From: Chrysemys picta bellii
Taxonomy: Eukaryota > Chordata > Testudines > Emydidae
DNA: 64,000 bases
Direction of reading: 5' to 3'
Assembly: GCF_011386835.1 (NCBI RefSeq)
Contig: NC_088799.1
Location: 71,443,302-71,507,301, forward strand
Shown here piece after piece: positions 22,780 through 35,349 of the stretch. Both the position numbers and the translations under genes were made by a program. A model generated the notes under the pieces. It saw only the letters and a program-made list of their open reading frames with translations, was not told where the DNA came from and did not search any database. The number at the start of each line of letters is the position of its first letter. The stretch's first letter is position 1.

Positions 22780-25430
22780 CACAACTTCCTCATTTAGATT
22801 TAAATTAAGTAAAATCCCATGTATGGTGCAAATGAAATAAATGTGTGGGTTTAAACTATGTAAACATTTCTTGATTTCCCCTTTTTCTTTATTGTTGTTG
22901 TGCTGCCAGTTTTCAGGCTTTCATGCTAGGCTTCTCTTCTGCCACCACCCTTTGCTGATTTCCCTTGGAAATCTGAAAGTCAGTTTAAACCAGACAGTCT
23001 ATAAACAAAAGACTATATGTAGCCATGGCATATGATGGTAGCTTACAAAGTATGTTATTCTAATATTAAGACTTAAATGGTAGATAAAATATTCTTAAAA
23101 TACGTATCAGATGTTTCTTATGAAGTGGCTTTAGGGTTCAGTGGCTTCCCAGGATCTCTTGTTTTAGGTTATATATCAAAGGTGACCAGTTTTACAGATA
23201 TTTTGTATTGTTTTCTGATGCACTAAAATCATGAACCACATTTATTGACTCTTGTGTTTGACAAGTCAGATTCTCAACCCCAGAGTGTTTAACATTTGCT
23301 TTGTTGGGTTTAAGTATCTTGTGAAGTCGATTACATGTTTGAATTATAAGCAGCTGATAATAGTCTAAGAGAAAGTGTGATCTTCATGGATAAGGCACTC
23401 AACTGGCAGTCAGGAGACCTGGACTCTGTTTTCTGCCTATGCTATTGATGTTGTGTGTGATCTTAGGCAAGCCATTTCACCTCTATCAGCCTCTGCTTCC
23501 CTCCCAGTCTTTGTTGATCTTGTTTATTTAAATTCTAAGTTCTTTTGCATTGGGATGGACTCACTATGCATTGGGATTTCTAGAAACTACTGTAAGCAGA
23601 GAGAGAGAGCTAGTAGGAACTGTTATATTTAGATTGCCTAACACTTTCCATTATGAGTATTCCTTGTGACTTTTGTTTAGAAGCTCTGGCACCTGCATTG
23701 TTTGCAGCAAGCCTTTGAAATTCAGCAAGAAGAAAGCCCTCAAGTTAGAAAAGTGCCTTTTCTTTGGTCCTAGAAATTCCATTCAGGTTTTGTTGAGATA
23801 TCAACTGCTGAAAATCACCATTTCACTTTTCTTTTTTTACGTTTCTCAGAAAAATTTGAAAGCTGTACAAAGCTAAACTCGAAAAAGCCACTCTTACTCC
23901 AGAACAAGTGTGTCCACACAAGAAGTTATATCAGTATAACCATAGCAGTAAATTATACCATTATAATTCTTCTGGTAAGTTTCCCTGTGTAGTCTTGGCC
24001 CACATTGCTGTCACCACAGTATTGGGAATGTCTAGTAGCTGCCAAAGCAACTGCAGTAGGGGGTGGGAAACAGTGGGCTGGGAATGCGGGGCAAACCGAA
24101 GGACAAATCTTGTCTTCTGAGGAAAAAAGTTTTCTCTTGCTACTAACTAATGTAATTAATCCTGTAGCTCTTGAGGTAGCAGACTGGGCTGAAGGGCTGA
24201 AGGTTCAAATCCTGCTTGTGAGACATGGTGGGGGGATTGTTCTGTTGCATTTTTTACCGTTTTCCTTTAAAAAAAACAATAGTTTCATTAAAAATGACAC
24301 AAAAGGGAAATTATTAAGGTTACAAAGTCAAGCTCTCAAAAGTTATGAAATGTCAGATTTATGATTACTTGTGCAATCTTAATTAAGTCCCTTTGTATGT
24401 ATGCATTATGAGATGGTCTTCAATTGCATGATTACACTACTTTTTCCATAGGACCCTTGCCTCATTCAGTGCACAGGATAGATATATAAGTTTCAACACC
24501 CATTTATAGAGTATAACTTACTCCCCAACTCCCCTTGCCAGCCCAGCTATACTGGCCAGTGCATTGGGGGCAGAGGCAGGATTCTGTACCCTCCTTACCC
24601 TTCTCCACCCACCTCTGCCCATTTGCTCACAACAGGGAGTAAATGGTGAATAGAGACTGTGCTCCATACCTAATCTGGACCACGAGCTAGGTGGAATTGA
24701 CATTGCTGCAGAGGGGAGCAGGAAACCTTAAACTCCACAGTTACATGAGACAGGGAATGATCTAGCTGTAGGTAAACAAAAGGACTTAACTACATTGAAA
24801 ATAAAACATGCCTGCCTGTTTACATCTCTGCCAAATTTAAAGCACGATATAAACTAAACTAGACATTATAAGCCACTCAAAAAAGGCCTTAGGGATGTAA
24901 GAGTGTGCCATAATCTGTATTTTTCATATTTTACTGCAGGTTGCGCAGCCGGTAAATATAGTGCTACCCTGATGGGTTTAAGTGTAATGTAGTCAACCAT
25001 GATAATACCCTCACTATCTTGGAAGACAGTCCTCACGATGACTAATAAGAACTGAAAGCAATGTGTTTTACAGATTGGTGTTAAGTTCCCTCCAGAGTTA
25101 TTTATTAAGCGTCTGAACATGTTTTCAGTATTTGCTTCCCAATAAGACAAAAACAAACATTTGCCCTTCTGTGTCACAGCAAGTTCTGTGTCAACAGTCA
25201 GAAAACCCACGATTAACTTGTTCGTATGCCCTATTTAAATGGTGGAAGCTAGGCTCTGTTACCCACTTGTCTGTAGCAGTTCTGGTTGTATCATGGGAGT
25301 CAGAGGGCCTATGTTCCCCGGTGGGACTGTTGTTGAGGAGACACTAGGAAACAGGGAATGTGAGGAGTTGGACTGGAAGCAATACAACCACATGGACATA
25401 GCAGTGTATAGGGTTTAACAAAGTCCCACT
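22780..25430. other. Mostly unique sequence with MIR and tRNA-like traces
   Basis: A MIR-like fragment lies at about 23385-23520 (AAGGCACTCAACTGGCAGTC, then GATCTTAGGCAAGCCATTTC). A tRNA-like B box, GGTTCAAATCC, lies within about 24160-24240 and may be the head of an old SINE. A short MITE trace with GTGTCCACACAAGAAG wording is at 23908. No gene is supported. Confidence 0.5.
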
Positions 25431-25639
25431 TGTCCAACTTAACCTGCATTCAGCTTCACTCTTTGTGAATGAAACATAGTGGCAGCATCTGAGCTGTGAG
25501 TTCTTTGCCATGGAATTCAGTCTGAAGCCCTACGGAGCCCTGCAGACCCAGACCTAGTCCAACGATGGACCCAGTGAAAGGAAGAGGACAACAGCAGTAA
25601 AGGAAAACTATTATTTTACTTAATAGGGGAACAAGGCAA

Positions 25640-28600
25640 AGAGATATGCACCACCCTAAAGCTTGCCACAGCCTCACAGAAGGCTCAGCCAACCGCTGGA
25701 TGGACTGCCTGGGGTGAAAATAATTGCAGATGATATCCTCATTGTAGGTGAAGGGAGCAATGATACAGAAGCTGAACAAGACCTTGCCAGAAAACTGCCA
25801 CCTACAGTGATGCAGGGACAAGAACATAAAACTAACTCCACCCAAATTGTGACTCACACAGCATGAGGTGACATAGATTAGACACCTGCTCACAGGAGAG
25901 GACTGAAAGCAGACCACAACAAGATCAAAGCAGAGAAGTGCCAGCTCCAGTGGATGTGAAAGGTGTACAGCACTTCACAGGAATGACAAATTTTCTGGCA
26001 AAGTGCTGTCCACACCTGGCTGCAGTAGTGGAACCCAGACATCAGCTCAAAAAGCAGGATGTTGAGTGGGAATGGTCAACATAAGAATGGCCATACTGGG
26101 TCAGATCAAACGTCCATCTAGCCCAGTATTCTGTCTTCCGACAGTGGCCAATGCCAGGTGTCCCAGAGGGAATGAACAGAACAGACAATCATCAAGGGGT
26201 CCATCCCTTGTTGCCCATTCCCAGCTTCTGGCAAACAGAAGCTAGGGACACCATTCCTGCCCATCCTGGCTAATAGCCATTGATGGACCTATCCTCCATG
26301 AACTTATCTAGTTTTTTTTTTTAATCCTGTTATAATCTTGGCCTTCACAACATCCTCTGGCAACGAGTTCCACTGGTTGACTGTGGGTTGTGTGAAGAAA
26401 TACTTCCTTTTGTTTGTTTTAAACCTGCTGCCTATTAATTTCATTTGGTTACCCATAGGTCTTGTGTTATGAGAAGGAGTAAATAACAGTTCCTTATTTA
26501 CTTTCTCCACACCAGGCATGATTTTATAGACCTCAAACATATCCTCCCGTAGTCATCTCTTCAAGCTGAAAAGTCCCAGTCTTATTAATCTCTCCTCATG
26601 TGGAAGCTGTTCCATACCCTTAATCATTTTGTTGCCATTTTTGTACAGTCAGGTCCCCAACATAAACCACTTGACATAATGTAGAAACAAATGATAACTG
26701 ATGCCCATGTCCTGAAGTACTACTGGCCAGGAGAGCCACTGACACTCCAGAGTGATGCATCACAGAAAGGATTGGATGCAGCTCTTTTGCAGGAGAAGCC
26801 TGTCGCTTATGCCAGGCATCAGAGCCCTGTCGGAGACTGAATGGGGGAACACCAAGTAGAAAAAGAATTTCTGGCTGTGGTGTTTGGAATGGAGTGATTC
26901 TATCAGTTCACCTATGATCAACCAATAATAGTGCAATCAGACCACAAAACCCTAGAGACAATCACGGCAAAGCCCTTTCTTAGTGCTCCAAAGCGATTGA
27001 AGCACATGTAGACGTGACTCCAGTGCTACCAGATAGAGATCAGATATTGTCCAGGAAGGTTACTGTAGTTAGCTGACACCCTGAGCAGGGCATATATACC
27101 CAGCATCAGTGACTTGGGGGAAGAGAATCAGGACAATGAATCCATTAATATGCTGGATTATGTCCCAGTTTCAAGAGCGACACTGATGGAAATCAAAGAG
27201 GCTGCGAAAAGGACATCAAACTACAGGCAGTCAAAAGAGTGGTACCAGCAGGATAGCCAGAAGATAAAAGCCAAGTACCGGTAGGAGCAGAACCATATTT
27301 TCAAATGAAAGATGAATTGAGTGTGCAGGATGGAATCATGTTTTGAAGACAGAGAGCTGTTGCCCTCCGTTAGATAGGAATGTTATGGAAAAAAATTACA
27401 TGCCTCACACCTGGTCATTGACAGCTGTCTCAAAACAGGTTCAAGAGTATGTTTACTGGCTGAGAATGAATACACAACTCCACTCCTTGATAAAGGGTGT
27501 GACACCTGCCAGTCTTGTGATAACCACCGGCAAAAAGAGACTGTTACTACATGAGCTGCCTAGCTGACCATGGGAAAAGGTGGGAGCAGGCTTATTTACT
27601 TTCAAGGAAAAAGCAATACTTGTGTACAGTGGACTAAAATTCACATTTTGGGGAGGTTGATTCCCTGTGTGATACAAGAAGCAAGTCAGTGATTTGCATA
27701 CTGATTTGCAATTTGTGAGATATGGCATTCCAGAAACTGAATTAATTCACTGACAACAGATCCCAATTTGCCTCAGAGGAATTCAAGGAATTTGCATGCA
27801 GATCAGAGTGTGACCACCGCATCTCCTCCTAGCATACCCACAGAATAATGGTAAGTAATGGGAAAACAGCTAAGAGACTGTTACACAAGGCTATTTCTTC
27901 TGGTTCAGACACTGTGTTAGATTTTTCGTGCTCAGGAATACCCCATCGCAGGGGTGCCAAAATAGTCCAGTGCACTGGTGGGATGAAGCAGGACCAAAAC
28001 CCTGCTACCCCTGTGGGGAAACCTACTGCAGCCGGAAGGACGGAGATAATGCTCAGAAGAGATGTCCAACAATTAGAGAAAATAGGCACTAGAGTATGAC
28101 AGGTCAGCCAAGGACCTATGGGCTCTAAAGACAAGTACTCCTGTGATCCTCATATTAGAGAGACACCAAAAGGAGAGGATTAAAGGCACTAGCTCATACG
28201 AGGTGACTATGCAAGAGGGATACGTGATTTGAAGGAACAGGAGCCACTTATGAACCAGCAGACATAACACCCAGAGAGAGCCTACAGAGATCATCACAGA
28301 ATGGAGAGACAGGGAACCGTCCAGAGGTCAGGTCCACAGGGAGGGAATAAAATTCACAGATTGTTTGCTAGACTCAGAGACAGGTGATAGGAAGACAGAA
28401 AGAGGTAATTTTTGGTGTGGTCACTTGTTGAGTAGATTAAACAATCTCAAAGACTATGTAACCAGCTGAGTCTATTGTAAAGACAAGACTCCAACTTAAC
28501 AATGTGGTAGCAACCTCAGGCCAAATGGACCCAGAGTGGGAATCTGGGTGTCATTTATTTATTTTTAATGTTTCTATTAAAATGTTTATAAAATAGGGGA
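25640..28600 (+). pseudogene. Decayed Ty3/gypsy retrotransposon pol
   Basis: Translated pieces in order match Ty3/gypsy pol. A reverse transcriptase active-site region reading IADDILIVGEG occurs near 25720-25755. RNase H-like segments with SDASQKGLDAALLQ and VQSDHKTLE lie at about 26750-26960. Integrase-like pieces lie at 27340-27850, and a more C-terminal piece with KRLLHKAISSGSD at 27875-27915. Multiple stops and shifts make it inactive. A CR1 copy interrupts it between reverse transcriptase and RNase H. A purine run at 28595-28602 may be the old polypurine tract, but no pair of long terminal repeats is seen. It was probably a chromosomally inherited LTR element, long dead. Confidence 0.8.
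26085..26657 (-). mobile_element. 5'-truncated CR1 LINE inside the Ty3 element
   Basis: On the minus strand this is the C-terminal end of CR1 ORF2 (26304-26540, with [12 protein letters not shown]) followed by its 3' region ending in the complement of ATAAGAATGGCCATAC. CAACATAA occurs on both sides (26077-26084 and 26658-26665), an 8-bp target duplication. Position and duplication show it landed in an already resident Ty3/gypsy copy. Confidence 0.88.
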
Positions 28601-29080
28601 GATGTATCATGATTAGGGCCCTATGTAAATTACAATTTCACTGATGGTACAGAAATTATGAAAATGCCCCCAAACTGTGAATTTTTGAATATTGCCTGAG
28701 TTTATAGCACTGTGTGCTTGTGCAGGAATAGACTGCTGTGTATTGGCATGAGTTTCACTGAAGCTTAAATTCCTAAATGTCTAAGTTGATTTTGGAAATG
28801 GGAACCAGCCTCCTAAATCATGTAGGTACTTTTGAATATTTTACTCAAAAGTTGATGTAACACTTCTTGTAGTATGGTAGAAATACTTTGTTCTTGCCTA
28901 CATTGCTAATATAAGAAATACCAAGTCTTGTGTGATGGTATTTGTTTGCTCTTTCATGGCGCCATGTGTGATATGTGGGAGACTGAGAATGAATGAATAC
29001 TGTAGGTTGCTATAAATTGCAAAGTTATTCATATCAAGAGGCTTTGGTGACATTGTAATAAACTAAAGAACAGAGCTTAA
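28600..29080. other. Sequence after the Ty3 remnant, no gene seen
   Basis: GATTAGGGCCCTATGTAAAT and ATTTCACTGATGG near 28611-28650 resemble the edge of a dispersed reptile DNA element. The rest is AT-rich and unassigned. Confidence 0.35.
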
Positions 29081-29281
29081 GTGGTTTGTTATTCACCAGA
29101 GCCCCCACAATGTGCTTATAGCCTTGTTCACAGAACTCACATTTTTAATTTATGTTACACGAGAAGACAGTTGAAATCTTCCTTTCCTTCACCTTCTAAC
29201 TCCCCACTGCCTGCCTGTCTTCCTTCACGCTCCTTCTCGAGTGCCTGTTGTCCTTGGCTGCTCTTCTACATTCTCTTCCAG

Positions 29282-29541
29282 TGGTTTGTAAAAATGTGGA
29301 ATTTATGTGTGCTGACTCTTAATCATGACAGTAGACTCTCTTTTAAGGCACAGGTTGGGTTGGAAATGTTCACACGCATGCATCAGGGAAGGCTGTGCAA
29401 AGATAGTCATCTCCAGAGGCATTCTGCTTCATTCAGGCTGGATTCTGAGGAAGTGCAAGATGAAACGTCCGTCACTCTTTTCAAGAGGAGATTCTGCTAC
29501 TCTTTCAAAGGGTTCATAGCTGGAGTCTATCACAACCCTTG
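29282..29541 (+). CDS. Candidate host exon, unidentified
   Basis: A long pyrimidine tract (about 29190-29278) ends in CTTCCAG, a strong acceptor, and CCTTG/GTAAGC at 29541-29542 is a good donor. The 260-nt interval between them is open throughout in one frame, beginning WFVKMWNLC, and the frame closes only inside the donor's own GTAAG. The predicted segment is rich in basic residues, Ser and Phe. I recognise no domain. The length is not a multiple of three, so it would shift phase. The frame also extends upstream of the acceptor, which is expected by chance some of the time. It may be coding, a noncoding-RNA exon, or coincidence. Confidence 0.25.
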
Positions 29542-29746
29542 GTAAGCCTGCCTAGTGGGTAGTTACCTGCACTGTTAAGTAGAGTGAGGTGAATTGGATT
29601 GTTTGGTTTGCTAGCAGTTCTGAAAAAAAAAAAACAATTGATTTGAATTGAACCTAAGCAGTAAATTCAGAAATAATTCAGTAATCAAAGTCAATAAGCA
29701 ACTTTGTTTGACCTGTAATGAAACATTTCATTTCCTATTTGCAGTG

Positions 29747-30180
29747 TTGTTGTAGCTATATTGGTCCCAGGATATCAGAGAGACAAGATGCGTGAGGGAA
29801 TATCTTAACTTACCTCACACACCTCTCACTTCAGTTCCTGGCATTTAAAATTTAAAACAAAAGCAAAGGAAATAAAGGGCAAATTTCACAATACAGGTGG
29901 AGGAGGAGCTAATATCCTCCACCCTATAACCTTGAGCCCATGGGTTAGGGCAGTGTTTCCCAAACTTGGGACACCGCTTGTGTAGGGAAAACCCCTGGCG
30001 GGCCGGGCCAGTTTGTTTATCTGCCCTGTTCTCAGGTTCCGCCGATCGCGGCTCCCACTGGCTGCGGTTCACTGCTCCAGGCCAATGGGGGCTGCTGGAA
30101 AATTCCCAGTTTTGCCTTATGTGGAACAGGAATTTGAACTGAGGGCTCCCCCCTGCCATGTGAGTGCCTAACCAGCAAGC
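29747..30180. mobile_element. Half of a foldback hAT element beside other repeat pieces
   Basis: 29747-29800 (GTAGCTATATTGGTCCCAGG) resembles a common reptile repeat. From 29951 the sequence CAGTGTTTCCCAAACTTGGG starts a copy of the family seen whole at 38487-38918, including CCAATGGG at 30082-30089. It is cut near 30100, and a module resembling the 12170-13420 element follows. Confidence 0.6.
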
Positions 30181-30239
30181 TACCATCTCATTCTCTCCTA
30201 TGGAAGCTTTTCCTCTATGTATAAAATACTTGAATAGTC

Positions 30240-30415
30240 ATGAGGCCACAAAGAGAGAGAATGACTTTAACCTGGTGGTTAGGACACATTTCTGAGAGGT
30301 GGGGGATCACATTCAAATCTCTGCTCCACATCAGGGGGGAATTGAATCTGGAGCTCCCACATCCCAGGTAATGTCCCCTAACCACTAGGCTAAAGTTATG
30401 GGGTCAGGGGAGTAG
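30240..30415. repeat. tRNA-like module related to the 12.2-13.4 kb element
   Basis: GGTGGTTAGGACACATTTCT, a TTCAAATCTCTGCTCC B-box-like stretch, and a later CTAACCACTAGGCTAAAG match the internal modules of the element at 12170-13420. It is a partial copy with no visible termini. Confidence 0.5.
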
Positions 30416-30419
30416 CTCT

Positions 30420-31635
30420 TCTGGTGTCTTGTGAATCTAACCTGGAAAATCTAAATTAACTGTTCTGGAAACATTTCCATTTTTTTTTCTTTTTCAATTT
30501 GTCTGAATTCAGCATACAGTTTGGGGGGTTCCAAAACTGCATTGTTTCAGTGAATAAACTACTAATCCAAAAATCTGACCCAGTTCTAATATTAAGAGTT
30601 TGTGCCTTTCTTCCAGTTTGATTTTTTTCTAGCTTTGCGTTCCAGTCTTTGGATCATCCAGCCTTTGTTGGTTAGCTTGGAGTCTTGTTGCATTAGGTAT
30701 AGTCTCCACAGGGTACTTTACTTTCTCTTTACAAAGCTAAGTGAACGGAGCTCCTTAAGTCTCTCATTTTAAGGTGTGTTTTCCAAACCTTGTATTGTCC
30801 TAGCTCTTCCCTTAAAACTATTTAAAATATTGGGCTCCCTATTAATACCTCTACTGTGATTGGGGGTGGGTGATGCCGTGGATGCAACCTTGCAACACTG
30901 TAACTTCATTGGGGCTGGCTCTGGTATGTTGTGAAGGCTCCTTTTGCCCTCCTTTGCACTCCTCAGTTATTGCTGGTTCTGCTTGCCTGCCTAAGGTTCA
31001 CTCCACCCATTAATGTAGTGCCTTGCTGTCTGCCCTCTCAGTGAGTTATTATTTAAAATGTTCTTTCTTCTCTAGTGAAAAACTAGCCCAGCAGAGGGTA
31101 AGGAATATGCTGAAAAGGATACTCCACTACACAAGTGCTTCCAAGAATAAAAGCCATAATTACACACGAATTGCAAAGCAGAGGATGGAGCTGTGAATGA
31201 TGTTTCTTCTCCCACGTGCTAGGCAGACACTCCCCATCGTATGTTGACTGCATGCATCAGTGACAAATTTCTGCAAATAAACCCATTAGCAGAGCCCCCT
31301 AATACCACAGTGAGCTACAGACTCTTCAAATGTTGGAAAGCACAAAATATTCCACAGAATGTGTTTATTCTCTTGTGAGAGGTGGATACAATGCATGAAG
31401 AGTTTGATATGGAAACACAGTGAGCTTGTCGTAGGGCGAGTGGTCACATTAGGCAGTCCTTCCACAAGGCATCCTAACTAAACAATCACTGTAATAGAAG
31501 GAAGCTCCCTGGTGCCCTGCCATGCTGATGCTTCCAGAAAACAAGAAAAACCCTTCAATGCAGGTTGAAAAGAAAGGGTAAGCATTCTGCTTAGACAGCT
31601 TTAAGCATAATTGAAAATCAGTATGCAGAGGGTTG
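30420..31635. other. Unique sequence, no gene seen
   Basis: No coding signal or recognised repeat is seen. It follows the repeat cluster and precedes a CR1 fragment. Confidence 0.4.
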
Positions 31636-31639
31636 TGTC

Positions 31640-32000
31640 TAGTGTTGGGCACCACTCTTTAAGAAAGCTGTGGACAAACTGGAGAGAGTCCAGAGGACAG
31701 CAACAAAAACAATAAAAGGTGTAGAAAACCTGACCTATGATGAAGACTGGGGAAAAAAAAAACCTTGGGCATGTTTAGTCTTGAGAAAAGCAGACTGAAG
31801 ACAGAGCTGATAACGGTCTTCAAATATGTTAAGGGCTGTTATAAAGAGGATGGTGATCAATTGTTCTCCATATCCACTGAAGGTAGAACAAGTGGTAATT
31901 AGCTAAATCTGCAGCAAGAGAGATTTAGGTTAGATATTAATGACATCAAGGAAAGTTAAGTACTATGGAATGCTCAGCCCCATAAACATGCTTCAGCTGC
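31640..32000 (+). pseudogene. Old CR1 ORF2 fragment
   Basis: The wording AAACTGGAGAGAGTCCAGAG and ACCTATGATGAAGACTGGGG parallels the two younger CR1 copies at 51090 and 51150 here (KLERVQ, then TYEERL). It has frameshifts, a poly-A-like run, and no 3' end. It is more diverged than those copies and therefore older. Confidence 0.7.
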
Positions 32001-32009
32001 AATGAGAAA

Positions 32010-34690
32010 TATGGTGCAGTGGTAGCCTGCATGGTACAAGAATGAGAGATTTCTGCCATCTTGTGCAGATGAAACACAGAACTCTAGTGTGATGACAGGC
32101 TGAACTCACAAAACAGGTGAGCTACGCGTGTACGGGTGGGTAAGCTCACTGATCTTTTTAACCCAGTGAATGTCAGACATGATGTGAATGTTGCTAGATT
32201 GTATGTTGCAAATCAAGGTCAGAGAGAAGGGTGACTCAGTATTTTGCAACATTCTCCCTGCTTCTGTGCCTGGAAACAATCATGAATCAAAAGACACTTT
32301 TCCCCATTTTAATCAGATTCAGCTTGGAAACATCTTGAGATGGACCCTTCATTACAGTTAAGCCACGTGTAGCAGAACTGTGCAAGTGCGGGGGCGAAGC
32401 AGGAAGTGGCGTGCAAAGGTAGTTTAAAGCTCATCCTTGCCCTGCCCTGTGCCTACGGATGCTGTATATAAAGACCACTCCCTCTATACTGAGTTAGAGT
32501 AGCATGGTACTGCTCTAAATTATGACTACTACAAACAGGCACAGGAGTCCACAATGATTGCTAGAGATCAGAATGCATTGTGATATTCCAGACATATTCC
32601 CTTTCATTGCTACGCTGGCAGCAAAAAGGAGAGGGGAAAGACTATGCATCCAGTGGGTCCCCATTGCTTCGTGAGACAGATTGTTTTGATAGCGCAGCTC
32701 AAAGTCACACAGCACAAGAGAATTGGGCCCATTGTATCTAATGGCAGCCATGGGGAAATACAGAATGGATATAAGCAAAAACAAAGGAATTTGCTGATTG
32801 TCAGATTGATGCCTTGATGTAACCAAAAATACAATGTAGTACAACATATATCCAGATTACAGTGCACACCTAGGAATTTCCCTCAGGAATAAGCGATGGA
32901 AAAGAAAAAAATGTGTAGTGAGACTGTGAGTAGAAAAAGCGCTTACACACACAGGCGGATAATATCACTCATTAAAGGTGTTACCATTCATGAGTTACTG
33001 CACAGGATTCAGTCTCCCTATTATGACTCAATGATATGCCTGTTCTCTGGATCAGTCTCCCATTTATCAACTGCATCTCTCTCTATTTCCTGCTATCTAA
33101 AAGTACTATTTATAAGTGGAAAATATACACATTGAAAAGAGGAATACATTAGCTTTTTAATAAGGACTCAGAAGACAACGTGATTCGGGATTACAGCTGT
33201 ATTTGCCTATAACTGTAGATCACTAGCATGGCAGACTAAATAAATATAGAAAGATTCCTTTGCTTTCTTCCCCCTCTCCAAGTGTCTGCTCAAGCAGAAA
33301 AAAACAACCGCCCTTCATTGATATTTGGATGAGCCACGGTGGGGCAGTAACAACAAAAACATTCCTAGGCAAAATAGCAAGGATCTTTGAACAGCTTGTT
33401 TGTCTTTTCTGAGCAAAATAGTACAAAGTAGCATTGCTCTGAAGGAAAACTGAACATTAACATTTCCATTTTTTAATTTTAAAATCTCTTTAGTTTTCTC
33501 ACACTGATTTGGGGGAAAAGTTTGTACATATCATTAGCTTTAACTCTCCCAAACTGATTTGTTTACATACAGCTATTTTGAAATACCACTATTATTAGCC
33601 ATTTATATTTTTTTTACTATGAAATGCAAGTGGCACATTGGAATATGCAAGATAGGGTGTTAACTAGCTGCATTTTCTTTTCTTTTTTTTTTTCTTCTTT
33701 TTTTTTTTGGCAATAACTCATCTAAATGAAGGCTAAGGAAATAATTCTTAGCAAACCATTATCCTCTTCAAAAACTTTCCCCTTAGGATTGTGGAAGTCT
33801 CAGAAGATGAGGTATTCTCATGTGATTCTTTGTCTCCCTTTGGCCAAAATCTTGAACAAACACCTGTTCTTACAAGATGTTGTCTGCATCTGAATTGGAA
33901 GTGGAAGATAAGCCTCACCCAGTTTGGGGTCTAACTCAAAGCCAAAATTTGGATCCAGATCTGTAATCCCTCAAATCCAAGATAGCTTTCCCCCCATCTG
34001 CAGTGGTAATACTTTTAAAAAGATATAATTCCATTGTTAAATTGTTTTAAAATGTAGTTGCTTCTGTTATATATTGCAAAGAAAAATGAATGATTAAAAG
34101 CCTACAATTATGTATTCCTGACTCCTGATTTCAATACAGAGGACCTAATCATGCAGCCCTTCCTGAGGCAAAATTCCCATTCACTACAGTAGGATTTTTG
34201 CCCAAGGAAGGGCAACAGGATAAATTCCATAGTTCAGAAATAATTAATGATGAACTGTGAAAATAAAATGAAAATTGAGTTTATCTTACATATGCATGGA
34301 ATGCCCTCACTGAAGAAACAGAGAAGTGGTGAGTGTTAGGAAAAATTATTGCATTGCCCTAGTGACTCCACAGTTAGGTAACAAGATCATTTTCATCCCA
34401 GACCTGATTTTACCTCTAACTAACATTCTTTATAAACCTGCAATTGAAGCTAATCAGAGTTGAGGATGTCCAGAACCATGTGGAAGATGCTCAGCAGCTG
34501 ACAGGGTTGGGCCTCTGCTTCCTCACTGACATTTGTTGTACCTACTCTTGGGCCAGAGGAGAAGTTTTGGGAAGATTCCAAGATAATCGAGATAGTGGAC
34601 TGAAAAAAGCAGCAGGTTGTTACCATTATTTGAAGAGAAGCATATCTATCTGATAAGATTTGTATGTTTTAAGTTTTGTGATGATCACTC
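32010..34690. other. Unique sequence with a T-rich run, no gene seen
   Basis: A pyrimidine and T-rich tract lies at about 33673-33709. Short overlapping frames on the minus strand at 32515-32867 show no domain. Patches near 32880-33130 and 33480-33720 lack repeat signatures. Confidence 0.45.
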
Positions 34691-34695
34691 ATATC

Positions 34696-35343
34696 CAGGG
34701 CCGGCTCTAGGATTTTTGCCGCCCAAAGCAAAAACAATTTTGGCCGCCCCCCCCCCTTATTTAATTACCCCACCCCCGGACCCGCCTCAACTCCGCCCCT
34801 TCCCCAAATCCCCAGCCCTGCCTCCTCCCCCAGGCTCTCAAGCCTAGGAGGGAGGGGGAGAAGCGGCGCTGCGGCCACTCGGAGTCTCCCCCTCCCTCCC
34901 AGGTTTGAGAGCCTGGGAGGGAGGGGGAGACTCCGAGTGGCCGCGGCGCGGGCGCCGCTTCTCCCCCTCCTTCCCAGGCGCCCAAGCCTGGGAGGGAGGG
35001 GGAGCAGTGGCGCGTGAAACGGCCGCTCGGGATCTCCCCCTCCCTCCCAGGTTTGAGAGCCTGGGAGGGAGGGGGAGATTCCGAGCCGCCGCGGTGTGCG
35101 AAACAGCTGATTCGCGCGCCGCTGCTCCCCCTCCCTCCAGGTTTGAGAGCCTGGGTGGGAGGGAGGGGGGCGAGTAGCGGTGCGCGAATCAGCTGTTTCG
35201 CGCGCCGTGGCAGCAGCAGCGGAGGTGAGCTAGGGCGGCCGGGGCACATTTTTAGGGTGGCATTCTGGCGCCGGCCATGCCGCCCCTAAAAATGTGCCGC
35301 CCCAAGTACCAGCTTGTTTTGCTGGTGCCTAGAGCCGACCCTG
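34696..35343. mobile_element. hAT-type element (CAGGGCCGGCTCTA family), 648 bp
   Basis: Ends CAGGGCCGGCTCTAGG and CTAGAGCCGACCCTG are inverted, and the element is flanked by exact 8-bp duplications CTCATATC at 34688-34695 and 35344-35351. Inside are several purine/pyrimidine hairpin units. No transposase is encoded, so it needed a hAT source elsewhere. Related elements with the same kind of end occur at 43765 and 59215. Confidence 0.92.
34820..35170. repeat. Tandem stem-loop minisatellite in the hAT element
   Basis: About five units pair a CTCCCCCTCCCTCCCAGG arm with its complement around a short TTTGAGAG-like loop. Units are spaced roughly 70 to 90 bases apart. Each G-rich arm contains GGGAGGGAGGGGG, so the units could also form four-stranded G structures. 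The charged, glycine-rich frames over this region are repeat artefacts. Confidence 0.85.
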
Positions 35344-35349
35344 CTCATA

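Noticed and set aside
28595..28610. Start of a 3' long terminal repeat after a purine run
   Set aside because: No matching copy exists upstream, and the following sequence resembles a different dispersed element.
34820..35170. CRISPR-like regular repeats
   Set aside because: The host is a vertebrate; units are self-complementary, unequally spaced and lie inside a hAT element.
34761..35289. Frames with repeated GWEGGG-type peptides
   Set aside because: They follow the stem-loop minisatellite of a hAT element.
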